This document shows, piece by piece, positions 9,853-22,044 of a DNA stretch of 64,000 nt. Made by a program: the position numbers and the translations under genes. The stretch spans positions 62,001-126,000 of the forward strand of contig CAXKVV010000580.1 in NCBI GenBank assembly GCA_964058805.1. Reading direction: 5' to 3'. The notes under the pieces were generated by a model. The model was given only the letters and a program-made list of their open reading frames with translations, was not told the DNA's origin and did no database searches. Source of the stretch: Schoenoplectus triqueter (taxonomy: Eukaryota; Streptophyta; Magnoliopsida; Poales; Cyperaceae). The stretch's first letter is position 1, and each line of letters starts with the position of its first letter.

Positions 9853-12800
9853 ATGGAGAGAGGTTTGGACAGACCACTGGATTATGCTATTTTTCAGACA
9901 TCGTCGGTTCAAAGCAGGTAGCTCATTAAATAACTAGTGGTTGTTAATGTAAATTTTCATTTATTTTATGCTTTTTATTATGAAGTTTTATTAACTATTA
10001 TTGTATCGACAGATATGATGCAATAGTTTGTTGCAAGGGTGAAAAAGAGAAGCTCATTTCTGGACCCCTCGATATACTAGCACTGTTTCTAACAGATGCA
10101 AAGGTGACTAAATCAAACTCCACAAATGGGACATTCAAGCTGCAGTTAGATGATACGACCGCCTCATATTGGTTCAACAAATCCACCCTCTCGAGGTTAG
10201 ATATTGTTGACTTTTCTATTTCAGTTTTTTTTCAATCATCTAATATTTATTCTTGTCTTATTGAAACTTAAGTTGATTTTTTAATTTTTCAGATTTTTGC
10301 ATGCAATGAATTCGCCTGAGATGCTTAAATCTACTGGTGGAATCCTAAATGAGATGTCTCAGCTAGAGGAAACTAGAAAGTTCCATCTCTCTCTTTATAC
10401 CAAGGTAACTTCAAAACTTTTTGCAAAACAAGTTTAGCGATGCATGAATATTTCTAGTTTTCTGATTTCCTTTCTGATTCATAGGCCCAAACTCGCCTTG
10501 GTGGAATCTCAGGTATGTTTAATTTTTGCATTCTGATCTCATCATGTTCGTTTTGTTCTTTACTTTTTCCTTTACCTGTTCTCTTTTAATTAAACTTCTG
10601 TTGTTTTTCTATGTCAGGTGGCTTCTTGGATAGCATGGGGATGGTACAACAAGTAAATTATTTTCAAAACATTTGTTATTCACCATTATTATTTAAACAT
10701 GCCAAATTGTATATGTTAGGGTCAATAAGCTCCAAATGAATGCTATTTAAAAATGGCCAGATTCATGTACCTAGAATTTTTTTGAAGTAGCAGGTGAAGG
10801 GCCTACTAAACTACAAAATGGGTCATACCAGCAGTAAAAGTTTGCTGCGCATTTAGTTTTTTATAATTTTTCAAAGAGCATAGTGCAACCTAGATAATCT
10901 TTTGTTAGAACATAGGTATTAAGTAATGCTTCGTCTCTCTCCCGTCTCAAATTATTTTAGGTAAATGCTGGGACAGTTACATCGGAAGCAACAAAGTAAG
11001 CATCTCTCTTGTATGCTCTCATATTTAAATTTTCTTATCTATTCTTGTCTACACTATAAACACAATAATTTTGTTAATTAATATTTTTTTCTCTCACAGG
11101 AATGAGTTACTTCGAGCTCTAGATTTGAGGCTCACAGCATTAAATGAAGAACTGGCAGTAGTTTTCTGTGGTGCCATTGGCTCTTGTATTTCTTCTGAGG
11201 AGTTATCCAATCTTACTTCATTTGTTCACCATTTTTGCATGCCTGATTTGAGGTACATTGCCTAGGTTACTTTACCTCTCTTCTATTGTAATCTTTTCTG
11301 CTGATTTGCCACACCATTGTATACAACTATATAAGGATATTAATTTATTTTACAATTGATAACATATTGGCACAAACTGGTGTGGCAGTCTTTAGAAGCT
11401 TCTCCGCTCCTTGATCAGATGCTGTTCTTTTATTTTACACTTTTCAGGGATTGCATATCTAAGAATCTCAAAACAATTTTAAACCATCATCCTGATGAAT
11501 GGAACAGCAGTAACCAACCCGAACATGAAACTATTAGGAAGATTAATACATCTGGTATATCTCCAGCCAAACTAGCCCAGGTTGAGCGCGGAAGCTTGTC
11601 TGAGAGTGCAGATGAGGATAGCTCTTCTGGCCATGAAGAAGCTGAAACTGTGGTAGAAAGAAGCCGGCCTATTGTGCGGGCCCCATCCCCTAGACGATCA
11701 GCCTCTCCAATGAGAAGAGTTCAGATTGGACGCTCTGGGTCGCGCCGTGCACAAGCTATTGCTATTAAGAGTCTCAGCTACTTCCCCAGTAGAGACAGGT
11801 CAACCTTTGACCAAGGTCCAGAAGACGGTGGTGAAGAGGAGGGTGACCGGTCAGCTAAAAAAACTGAAGTTAATGTTGCAAGGATAAGTGTTAAAGATGC
11901 AATTAGTCTTTTTGAGTGCAAGCAGAAGGATCAGGGTGGTGATGGTAACAAAAAGAAAACATTTGGGTTTGTTAGTACCGATAAAGCAGTTTTGCGTAGG
12001 TGGAGTTCTGGTATGGGAGAATCATGTGCTAGTCATAATTCTTCTACTGATTTGGTTTCTGAAAAAAATGAGTCTACCAGTCTGGTTCCTGAGAGGAATG
12101 AGGTGGAGGAAGTGCTGACGGCTGAGATCAATAACCAACCTGACAAGCCAGCATCTCAGGACGGAGAAAAGGAGGCTCCAATGAGTGTCAGTACTGAAGA
12201 AATGAAGTCTCAAAATGAGGAGCTCAGTGACAAAGCATTGGCTTCGGCTGAGTGGAATCGTCAAAAGGAGGCGGAGCTTAATGAAATGCTTGTGAAAATG
12301 ATGGGTACCAGACCTGGTAAATATGGGTTGACGGTTTCTAAGCCTAATGATAAAAAAGGTGATATCTACAGCCAACACAAGGAGAAAAGAGATGCAAAAC
12401 TTAGAGGCGAGAATACTGTTAAACAAGTGAAACAGGTGCAAGAGACTGTCAATAAACCAACAACTATTACTAAAAAGGCTGGTGTTGCCAAAGAAAAGAA
12501 AATCTCCCCAATTCCCCAGCAGAGGCAACCAAGAAGAAATTCCTCTCCTCAAGTTGCTCCCAAAAAGGAGCCCTCAAAGGCAACAACTCCGGCATCTTTG
12601 AGAAAAGCATCTCCAAGAACATCCCCACTGCCATCTACTCGGGGCTCTTGGTCGGCTGGTCCATTAATGACAAAATCAAATTCCTCCCAGAAAAGTAAGA
12701 GTGCTACAGCTTTAACCTCTAGTACCAACAGTAATACACCAATCAGCAGGCGTAAGCCACAGACTGCATCTTCAACCCAGCCTAGCCCCAAAACTGAAAA

Positions 12801-15275
12801 ACCCATTAAAACTAACAAGGAAACTGTAACGGGCCCGAAATTACCAGCTAAAGGACAAGAAGAGAAAAAGCCAAAGACAGTGGTGAAAACAAGCAGAGAT
12901 GCCAAATTGAAAAATTCTTCTTCTTTGGTGGATGAGTCTTGTCCACCAGCCAAGACGAGTTTGTACAACAAAGTCACTAAAAAGAGCAGTGTTGTACCTT
13001 TGGAATCTAAACCTTCTTTGAAGAAAAGCTCAGTCCCGACCAAGGTTAAAGTTTGTGGTACTGTTGCCTCTCCTAAGGACAGTGTGAAGTCTCTTAGACA
13101 GTCCAAGGACAAAGAGATGGCTTCTCCTGGGGCAGCTGTAGAACCTACTGAATTACCTGAGGTTAAATCTGCCCTTCCAGAAAATGACTGTGATACAGAG
13201 GTAGAGGTTTCACCTAATGATGAGCGAAATGTGAAAGAAATGGATAACCTAGCTGAGATGCATTTACAAGTGATGGAGATCGGCTTTTCTGATCAAGCCC
13301 ATGGTATCATGACCTCCACCGAGGTACAGACAGTGGATGACTTGGGCATCTCGTCGGCTGCTTGGGTGGAGGAAGCTAACCAACTGGAGCCTCAACTGAT
13401 ATCTGAAATTGAAGAACAAATGCTTGAAACCTGCCCCACTGTGATGGAACCAACGCTATCATCCAGTCCTAAAATCCGACATTCTTTATCCCAAATCCTA
13501 CAAGCAGACACACGTGAACCTGAAATCATTGAGTGGGGTAATGCAGAGAACCCTCCAGCTTTAGTTTTCCAAAAGGATTCACCAAAAGGTTTTAAGAGGT
13601 TATTGAAATTTGCAAGGAAGAGTAACAATAATAGTAATAGCAGTACTAAAGGGGATGCAAATTCTAATGGGTGGGCCAGTCCTTCAGTTTTCTCTGATGG
13701 CGAAGATGATATGGAGGAATGCAAGGGGGCTGGCGGGAGGAATTCAGGCCCGGTTCAGACCAGGTGTTATGGCCCTCAGAGGGGGTATTTGAGTGAGAGT
13801 TTTGACAGTGGCTTTACAAATAAGAGAGGTTTCGGTAGTGGAAAGGCAAACATCATCTCTTCAGGTATGATACTTCCGTGAAACTGGAATAGATAATGAC
13901 ATTCTAGTTCTGTAATCATTGAAGATGCACCTGAGCAACCAAAAATTGTGACATTCTAGTTCTGTAATCACTGTCTGTATCTCTTTCTCCTTTTTGCAAG
14001 CAACATAAACTTTATTCGAGATATTTGCAAATGTGATACCCAATATTGGAATTATGTTTTTGAGAAGATTTATCTAATGAATTTGACAATTTATGTGACT
14101 TCCAATAAGCTATTCTTTCCTCAACCCCGAACTTGTATGTAGTGTCAGAAGGGCAATGTAGTTGAGTCAAGACAAAATGTCGGGATATAAAATGAGAAAG
14201 AAAAAAAAACTGTCATAGCTGATTTAGTCGTTGGTACTATCTTATTGTTTATTGTCATTGCCGGTTGTGTGGTTGCAGGGATGGTCATTGCAAAACTATA
14301 AATCCTTGGGTTCCTTATTATGACTGTGGTGAATGGTTATGCACAATGAAAAGACTATTTCCTTTTTCCTTTCAAACTTATGCTTGAATACTAGTCTCTT
14401 GAACTACAACCCAGGACAAAATTTTCTGTCATTACTGCACAAACTTCTTTTTTATAAAAACCTTCTCCATGTTCAAGTTCTACACAGTAAATGTTTTTTA
14501 GATAAATGGATCTTCTTGTATACCATACAACAACAACAAAGCCTTTAATCCCAAATAAATTGGGGTAGGCTAATCTTCTTGTATACCGTACCTGCTGAAA
14601 TTTTTTTGATATGCTGAGAAAGTTATATTGATTGGGACTTTGTTGGCATTTTTTTTTACTTAGATCAATCAAATGGCATAAAAATGAGCTCCTTAGACAG
14701 ATTGCGTGAAGGGAATGCATCCTCAACCAAAGGTAATTTTTTCTAATGTTTGCAACTCATGCCAAGAACATTCAGTGGTGCTACAAATGGTAAAATTTGG
14801 ATGATGGAAACAATTTGTTACTATCAGAAAACTTTTCCTTGTTGGTCATGAGAGTACATTAACTTCTTGTAACCCTAGTCAAATAAAGTGAAGTGAAGAA
14901 ACATATTTCAGTTCATATTAACCTAGTTATGGAACTATTGTGTTTTTGAGTAAAATTTACAGAACGAAGGCAATCTGTTATTTTTCATTTTTGCCATGAA
15001 TTCAGTAATTTACTATTTTTTGCCAAACATGTTAAGACTAGGCTTTTCAGTTTGACGCGTTTATATCTTCAAGTGCTTCAACTAATGTGGAAAACTGGAC
15101 AGATCACCAAGGATGAAAATATTTTTGCACTATTGTTGTCATTTATATTATTGGTCCTTTTGCTTTTACTTAATATACTGCTTTTTTTTCTGTTGTTTTC
15201 TCTCCAGCCTCAAGATCCTTCTTCTCCCTCTCCAACTTTAGGAGCAACAAATCAAATGAAACGAAACCAAGATAG
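9853..15275 (+). CDS. CIP7: COP1-interacting protein 7 (CIP7) homologue
   Basis: CIP7 is a plant nuclear protein that binds the light-signalling ubiquitin ligase COP1 and promotes light-responsive genes. Ten coding exons join in frame: 9853-9917, 10013-10195, 10293-10404, 10485-10512, 10618-10652, 10961-10995, 11100-11252, 11448-13864, 14664-14732 and 15208-15275, giving 1054 residues, about the size of Arabidopsis CIP7. The start ATG opens the conserved MERGLDRPLDYAIFQ block. Residues 1-205 form the conserved N-terminal domain. A basic Ser/Arg segment (PSPRRSASPMRR, about 281-292) could be a nuclear signal. A long Lys/Ser/Pro-rich, low-complexity middle follows. The last two exons encode LDRLREGN and the typical C-terminal RSFFSLSNFRS. 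Reading through the donor at 13865 instead gives a stop at 13879-13881 and loses that tail. The family call is firm; exact orthology is not tested. Confidence 0.9.
13897..13973. repeat. Short direct duplication in CIP7-like intron 8
   Basis: The phrase TGACATTCTAGTTCTGTAAT occurs at about 13897 and again at about 13949, a tandem copy with a ~52-bp step. It lies just inside the intron, after the donor. Confidence 0.8.
14522..14575. repeat. Dispersed-repeat signature in CIP7-like intron 8
   Basis: The stretch ACAACAACAAAGCC followed by AATCCCAAATAAATTGGGGT matches a phrase that recurs widely in plant genomes as part of a dispersed retroelement-type repeat (recognition from general knowledge). 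Its outer limits are unclear. Confidence 0.45.
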
Positions 15276-16434
15276 CATCTCTTAGTTTTTTAAATACTAG
15301 GAAATTTATGTGAAGTTTTAATACCTACCAAAAGAATATGTAGATTGAGATTGGTGTGAGTTTTATGTCTAGATGAAGCTTCTTGGTGGTTCTTTGATTT
15401 GATATTTGTTTCTTCCGGCTTTTCTGGTTTCTCAAAGATCTATAATTTAAGAGTGTGCGTGAATGTAAATTTGATACTTTAATATTTCCATGTACTTTTT
15501 GGGAAGAATTGCAGTACTAACATTTAACAAACGAGATTTGTTTTGTCAACTTCTTTTCTAATGAAAGCTGTGTATTGATAGTAGAAGTTTAGGGTGAAAA
15601 TATATGGTGTTTAATCATGGACTGCAAATTTTTATTGTATTTTTTATTCGTTGTTTGAAGTTTAAATTTCAAAGAATAAATGTTCTTTTTTTATATCCAA
15701 CGTCAAATCGATATATGTTATTTGTTGAAGTAAAAACAATCAGTACAAATTAATTAAGAAGAGTAAAATGTTCAGTACAAATAATTAAGAAGAGAAAAAA
15801 CATTCAGTACAGATTAATTATACCCTATGTTGGTTTTTGACTACTTGATCTTATACAAACCTAACCTGTTTTATTTTCATGTCAATGCATATTATTATGA
15901 TCGGTTTAATATATATTAATATGAATTTATTATATGTTAATATTTTGACATATATATTTCTGAATTCATCATAGTTGTCAGCATCCATTTTTATCTTTGA
16001 AATCTCTGATCTATTTTTTTTGAAGTAGGAAATCTCTGATCTATTAGTTTACTCTAATTTATTAGGGATTAAACTTTTGTTATTGTTGCTGTAAAAAGAA
16101 AAATGGATACTCGAACTCCGATCGACGCTCAAATCTGCATATATATGGATTCATTTATATAATTTCGCATCGGTTTAGACATGTTTGACAAAATTCACAC
16201 GGCAAACCACGACCCGTGCCAATTGACCCCCTAACAAACCTATCGGCCAGTTTCATCGAACTTATATTAATATAAATAGAAGAGACCAACTAACTCTGAT
16301 ATATAGATCTACACACTGATCTATATCTTAATTGAAAAAGTTATTTATCATGACGAACATATAACTATCCTGAGGCAGTTATTGAAGTCTTATAATCGAA
16401 AGTCATAACTCTTAATGTTGAAAAAATAAAGTCT
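15276..16434. other. CIP7-like 3' end and gene-free intergenic DNA
   Basis: The 3' untranslated region presumably ends within the first few hundred bases after the stop at 15275. Beyond it lies AT-rich DNA with no exon, RNA gene or clear repeat boundary. Confidence 0.5.
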
Positions 16435-17340
16435 TAATATCTAATATATAAAGTCATATTTTGAACTTCAAATTTATATTTAAACGATAATTAGAATATA
16501 AACAAGTATTTATACATAAATCTCAATGTCTTAAAACTAAATATCTCAAATTTTAATACGAGAAATACAACGTCCTAATATCTAATATTACAAATCTTAT
16601 TTTGAACTTAAAATTTATATTTGAATGATAATCATGATATGAATAAATATTTATACTTCAACTTCATTGTCTTAAAACTAAATCTCCATAGTCTTAACAC
16701 AAGAAATACTGTCTTAATATCTAATATTATAGGGAAGGATCACTTGACAATGGTTATCTTGATAATCTTGACAATGTATTTTTAAATAAATACAAAAAAA
16801 CCTTATGAATATATTCTTCTACTTATAGATTGATGATGATTCAAATTTCATGCAATTTCATTATTGTTTGATACTCCATCAAAAACCGTCAGATTATAAC
16901 CGTTGTAAATTATATAAAATTTTGACGGTCCTTGATGGAGTATCAAACGATAATGAAATTACATAAAATTTGAATTACCATCAATCTATAAGTAGAAGAA
17001 CATGTTCATAAGATTTTTTTCTTCTATTTTTAAGATTTTTTAGTATTTATTTGAAAATTCATTGTCAAGATTGTCAAAATAACTCATTATCAAGTGATCC
17101 CCATCCAATATTATAAGTCATATTTTAAACTTAAAATTTATATTTGAACAATTATCAGAATACGAACAAGTCTATACACTTAAATATTTATGTGCTAAAA
17201 CTAAATATTCCAAATCTTAACACACAAAATATGATGTCTTAATATTTACAAGTTATATTTTTAAGCTTAAAATTTATATTTGGGCGGTCATTAGAATACA
17301 AATTGTCTATATAACTAAACTATAATGTCTTAAGATATAA
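16435..17340. repeat. ~140-bp tandem array, four to five units, split by a MITE
   Basis: Units begin TAATATCTAATATTA and continue with TCATATTTTGAACTTAAA and ATGTCTTAAAACTAAAT. Starts lie at about 16435, 16576, 16715 and 17240. Once the MITE (16732-17106) and one copy of its 9-bp duplication are removed, successive starts are 139-141 bp apart. Diluted relatives of the unit continue to about 18.7 kb. The array is AT-rich and noncoding, like a small satellite. Confidence 0.75.
16732..17106. mobile_element. Mutator-type MITE, 375 bp, with 9-bp duplication
   Basis: It is flanked by AATATTATA on both sides (16723-16731 and 17107-17115). The inverted ends carry GGATCACTTGACAATG at the left and CATTATCAAGTGATCC at the right. 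The core holds a second inverted pair around TTTGATACTCCATCAA and TTGATGGAGTATCAAA. A diverged, truncated copy lies at 34288-34620. Confidence 0.9.
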
Positions 17341-19475
17341 GTCGATAATAATTATTTATTCTCTTGTTTGAATATCCAAGAGAGTTGTATAATTGAATTT
17401 CTATCTCAGATAAATCGACAACAATAAGAATCTAATGTATGCTTTTACATAAAGACAAAAATAACCACCCGACGAAGTCAAATTGCTCGCTAAATAATAG
17501 TGGCTCTTTTAGAACTTTCTAGACCGTCCTAAGGGCAATATTTGAAGTCTTAATATCAATATTTAAAATCTTAAAAACTATCATATGATGTCTTAATACA
17601 TAGTATTATAATTTATAGTATTATAATTCATTTTTAGTTTTAAAGAATATAAAAATCTTAAATATTTATAGAATATTATTTACACTAAATTTTTATATCT
17701 AATATTTTAAGTCATAGCAATTAAAAAATAAAGTCTTAATATGATTTACCTAAAATCATATTTTCATGTAATTTATATTTTTTATACTTAAAATCTCACA
17801 AATAAAATTTTAATATAAGTCACACAACTATTAAGCTTTATCATATATTATTTATGGTACATTAGAGATAAAAAAAAATCAACAATCATCTAATTCTTAA
17901 AATTTTAGCATTAAAAGTCTTAAAATCACTCATCTGATATCTTAATATATATTAATATAATTCTTATTTTTAGCTTTGAATAATATATAATTCAACAATA
18001 TTTACCGAACACTCCTAAGATCAAATTTCTATATCTATTTTTTCTCATCTTAAGATTTAACAATCAAAATCTTAATAATAATTAATATAAATTATATTTA
18101 ACTTTACATGATATTAAATTTTATAATATTTTCTTAATATATGTATTTTTATTATCTTAAAACTTTATAATTGATAAATTTATATTTAGTATTTTTTTCT
18201 AAATTTCATTGTCTAATGACAAAAAAATGATCTCAATAAATAGCAAAATATATCTTTATATCTCATATCATTAAGTCATAATATTACCAATAATATATAA
18301 CAAATATGTAATATAAAATAATATTTTTAAAATAATTATGATAAAAATAGATTTTAATATCTAATACAAATAAGTCTTAATATCTACAGTACCACATCGT
18401 AATGTATCATCAAAAATATAATTTTTAATTTAGTCTTAATTTTCATTGCTACAAAATGAACGAATCTAAATATATACTACATGATTTCTTAATATGTACT
18501 ATAAATAAAACTCCGTATTCACTGACTAAAATTTTATATTAATTTATCATTCAAAATATAATTTTTAGTTTTGATCTTAATTTTCATTAGTACAAACAAG
18601 TCTAAATATATATAATCTTTGTTAGTTTTATGTTGAAATTCCTTCAATCTCAATATTATGGTCAAAATATTTGTATTTTATATAATAAAATGTATACCTA
18701 GCACAATTAAGTCTTCACATCTACTATATAAAATTTGATGCATATTTATTTAGTGCAATGGAATACTCTTCTTGTGATTTCTCCTATCTCTAAACCAATT
18801 CATTTGAATGAATACTCAATTTTTATCTCTTTACTCCCAAAAATTGATTTAGCTCATTTTTCTTGATCAACCAAGCTTCTAAATGTGAGTTTCAACATAT
18901 TCTCTTTATACATGAGAAGTGAAATTGTGAACAAAACACTTATAATATTATAGCACTTGCTTAAAATTTTATGTATCATTTTCTTAGTCTAGAGAAGATA
19001 TTTGATCAATCATTGAGACTCACTTGCACTAAATCGCTCCAATTTAATTTTTAATTGAGATATTTTTTCCCTTGATTTCTTCCGGACAATTGATCCATTT
19101 TATATGTAATTTATGTCATCGTATTATCCTCGTCGTTAACTTTTCAATGATATATAGTATGAAGGGTAACTCTTAAAGATGAGAGATATTATTGGAGCTT
19201 CAATTCAAATAGATTAAATATGTGACTCATATTTTTTTATTTTCTTTCAAATCTGAATTGAATAACGGTTAGAATGTAGTTAAATTAAATATTGAAGTTG
19301 AGTAAAAGAACTTTTCTCTAAATAGAAACAATGATTACAAAGACTCATAAAAGGACCTAACACAACACTTTGTCAATCAATAATTAAGTTCGGACAACTC
19401 TCTAGGTGGTAGGTCCTTCTAACTTCCAAGTCTACTTTATTTGGACAATCCACACGAACAGCCTCGGTTCATAAT
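17341..19475. other. Gene-free, very AT-rich stretch
   Basis: This holds degenerate copies of words from the ~140-bp array (GTCTTAATAT, TTTAGTCTTAA) thinning out to about 18.7 kb, then ordinary AT-rich intergenic DNA up to the retrotransposon. No exon is visible. Confidence 0.5.
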
Positions 19476-19940
19476 TGTCAGAAGAGGCGATAGCAGCCAT
19501 TAGCGGTACCAATACAGTCGGTACCGAGGGGGAAATACAATTGACGAAACGGGCAGATGAAGGGAGCGGTCAGTTAATATTTGAAGTTCGGGCAGGGGCG
19601 GCAGAAGGATCTGTCCGTTGAATTTAAATTACGGACAGCAACGTTCGCGCAAACGAATCTGAACGATGGAAGATTCACGCAAGCTGACGTGGCATTCATA
19701 CAGCGATTAGCGATGGATTCTTTATCAATTTTCTTGTTTCTTGTTGCATTAGTTTCGCCTATAAATAGACTATTAATTCTTGTATTTGGATTATGGAAAA
19801 GATATTGAAAAGTATTAGTTCTGCCAACTTAGTTTCTAGCTAAAGCTTCCGCCATTGTTATTTTCTGAAATTCTTCAAATTGAATCTTGTTTTCAAGAAA
19901 ATTCTTTCCAGAACACACTCATTTCATCAATTGTGTTACA
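19476..19940 (+). repeat. 5' LTR
   Basis: It begins TGTCAGAAGAGGCGAT and ends GTGTTACA. A TATAAATA promoter word lies at 19760-19767. The 75-codon open frame inside it (19581-19808) recurs in the 3' LTR and shows no protein signature. Confidence 0.96.
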
Positions 19941-19942
19941 AG

Positions 19943-19954
19943 TGGTATCAGAGC
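19943..19954 (+). other. Primer binding site
   Basis: TGGTATCAGAGC, two bases after the 5' LTR, is complementary to the 3' end of initiator methionine tRNA. This is the usual primer of plant Ty3/gypsy elements. Confidence 0.92.
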
Positions 19955-19998
19955 TGCAAGATCGCAGCTGGATTCTTATTTGTGTTAACTCTAGCATC

Positions 19999-22044
19999 AT
20001 GACACGATCCACACGCAGCAACAGCCAGGCTGACGACATCACCCCTTCACCTCCATCCTTAGAAGAATAATTTGCAGGATTCCACACAGTTCTTCAGAAT
20101 GTCGCCTCACGCCTGACATCAATTGATGCGCGTCTAGAAAACAATGAAGCACAACTAAAAGATCACCAACAAGCAGCCACCATTCTGACTGACAAGGTTA
20201 CGCAATTGGGAAGTGATGTGCAGAAATTATAACTCAATACTACATCTATCCCTTTTGTCTCACCTCAACCCATTAACCAAAATACTGATAAGAGTATTTC
20301 ATCTCCATATCAACACCCTCATGCACGTCACTCTGAGACTAACAAACCACCTTCTTCACACTCTACCAATCAAGATAACTCAAGAAAGGATGACGATTGG
20401 CGCCAGCCAGATTCTACTCCCCGTTGGTTACCACCCAGAGCTGAGATGACTAAATTTGACGGTTCTAACTTAATTGATTGGCTTGAAGATTGTGAATACT
20501 ACTTCCATATCTCTCACACCCCCGATTACTATAAAGTTCAAATTGTAATTCCATTTTTAACAGGTTATGCAAGAGAATGGCATAGGTCATTTAAAATAAC
20601 CAATCTTGACCCTTTTTGGTCCTTATTTAAAAATGAATTAATTGACCGTTTCAACCCTGATTTCAAAAATCATGTTGATGAGTTCAAAAGAATCCAACAA
20701 ACAGGCAAGGTAGATGATTATATTAATTCTTATGAACGCATCAAGGCCAGGGTTAGTGCTAACAAGCTTTCTTAGGAAGAATTCTATTTGTTAGGATTTC
20801 TAGGCGGTTTAAAAGAGGAAATAGCAGATGCTATTATATTACATAATCCAACCACCTTGAAAAGCGCTTATAAATTGGCTCGGCAAATTGAAAAATCCTT
20901 AGACAGTCAATAGAAATTGTTCAAGCCTTTGACTAGAACCATGAATTCTGCTCAACCTTACTCACAAACTAGAATTTATAAACCAAAAGATGATCATTAT
21001 TCTTCTAAACCAACTAACACTATGGCTCCTAAGCCCTTATCTATTGAGCAAAAGAAAACTCTAGGTTTGTGCTTCAGATGTGGTGAAAGATATTTTGTTG
21101 GCCACAAATGTCAGAATAAAGGGCTACACGTTTTGGAAGATGAAGAACTCTTGTGTATCAAAGAATTAAGTTTGGAAGAAACTTCTCATGAACTTCATGA
21201 TCACTCTTTAGATAATACTCAAGGGTTAATCACCATGTGTGCTTCTCAATTACAATCCAAACACAAAACCTTGAAATTTCAAGGGAAAATTAGACAATTA
21301 GCTGTTCTGGCCATGATTGGCAGTGGTAGTACTCACTCATTTATTAACCCTACCATAGTACAAATCTTAGATTTACCCACAACCTCAGCTACACCACTTA
21401 CTGTCATCACTGCCAGTGGTGTTAAACTCACATCTTCTCTCCTTTGCTCTCAATTGCAATTTACATTGCAAAATCACAATTTCATTGCTGATTTAAGAGT
21501 ATTGCAAGTTACAGACCATGATATCATATTAGGAATGGACTGGTTAAATTTCTATAGCCCTATTTCTTATGATGGATACAAAGGTGAATTTACTATCCGG
21601 TCCAATGGAAAAACTGTTATGCTTCACACCTTGCCAGTTCATGCTGAACTAAACCTATGTACTCATGATCCTAACTTAACCAAGAAAATTAGTCATGGTA
21701 GCAATATTATTCTTGCTCAACTATTCTGTGTAACTGATCATTCAGCCAGTTCCTTACAGGTGCCACCTCTCCAAGTACAAGAAATACTGGACCAATTTCC
21801 TGAGGTTTTCAGTGAACCTTCTTCTCTTCCTCCCAGGAGACCTTGTGACCATGCTATTCACTTACTTCCTAACAGCAAACCAGTGAACCTTAGGCCATAT
21901 CATTTTTATCATTTTCAAAAGCTGGAAATTGAGAAAATTGTGGAAGAATTACTCAAGGACAACTTTATTCAGCCTTCCACTAGCAGTTTTGCTTCTCCAA
22001 TTCTTCTTGTTAAAAAAAAGATGGTACATGGCGTATGTGTGTAG
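19999..22044 (+). pseudogene. gag-protease-start of reverse transcriptase, disabled
   Basis: The frame starts at ATG 19999. In-frame stops fall at 20068, 20230, 20773 and 20911. The gag core around 20450-20770 (GYAREWHRSF, DRFNPDF) and the zinc knuckle (CFRCG...GHKC, about 21070-21112) are clear. The retroviral-type aspartic protease follows, but its catalytic Asp codon reads GGC, Gly (21319-21321, in a G-SGSTHSF context). The linker to reverse transcriptase ends in a run of eight A (22012-22019). The frame shifts there relative to the downstream domain, and this reading frame closes at 22044. Confidence 0.9.

Noticed and set aside
11356..11447. N-terminal part of the 841-codon frame as the CIP7 start
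   Set aside because: This is intron 7; the exon begins at 11448 after TTTTCAG, which joins in phase with exon 7 and the conserved N-terminal exons.
12022..13112. Two long minus-strand frames (176 and 187 codons)
   Set aside because: They mirror the low-complexity Lys/Ser-rich exon 8 of the CIP7-like gene; no motif, no start or splice context.
15052..15285. 77-codon frame with a Leu-rich stretch, as a small membrane protein
   Set aside because: It lies in CIP7-like intron 9 and exon 10; the real exon (15208-15275) is read in another frame.
19581..19808. 75-codon frame repeated at 24739-24966
   Set aside because: It belongs to the two LTRs and spans promoter and leader sequence.
20213..20449. 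78-codon frame inside the retrotransposon
   Set aside because: It is out of frame with gag; the gag frame here has a stop at 20230 and continues beyond it.
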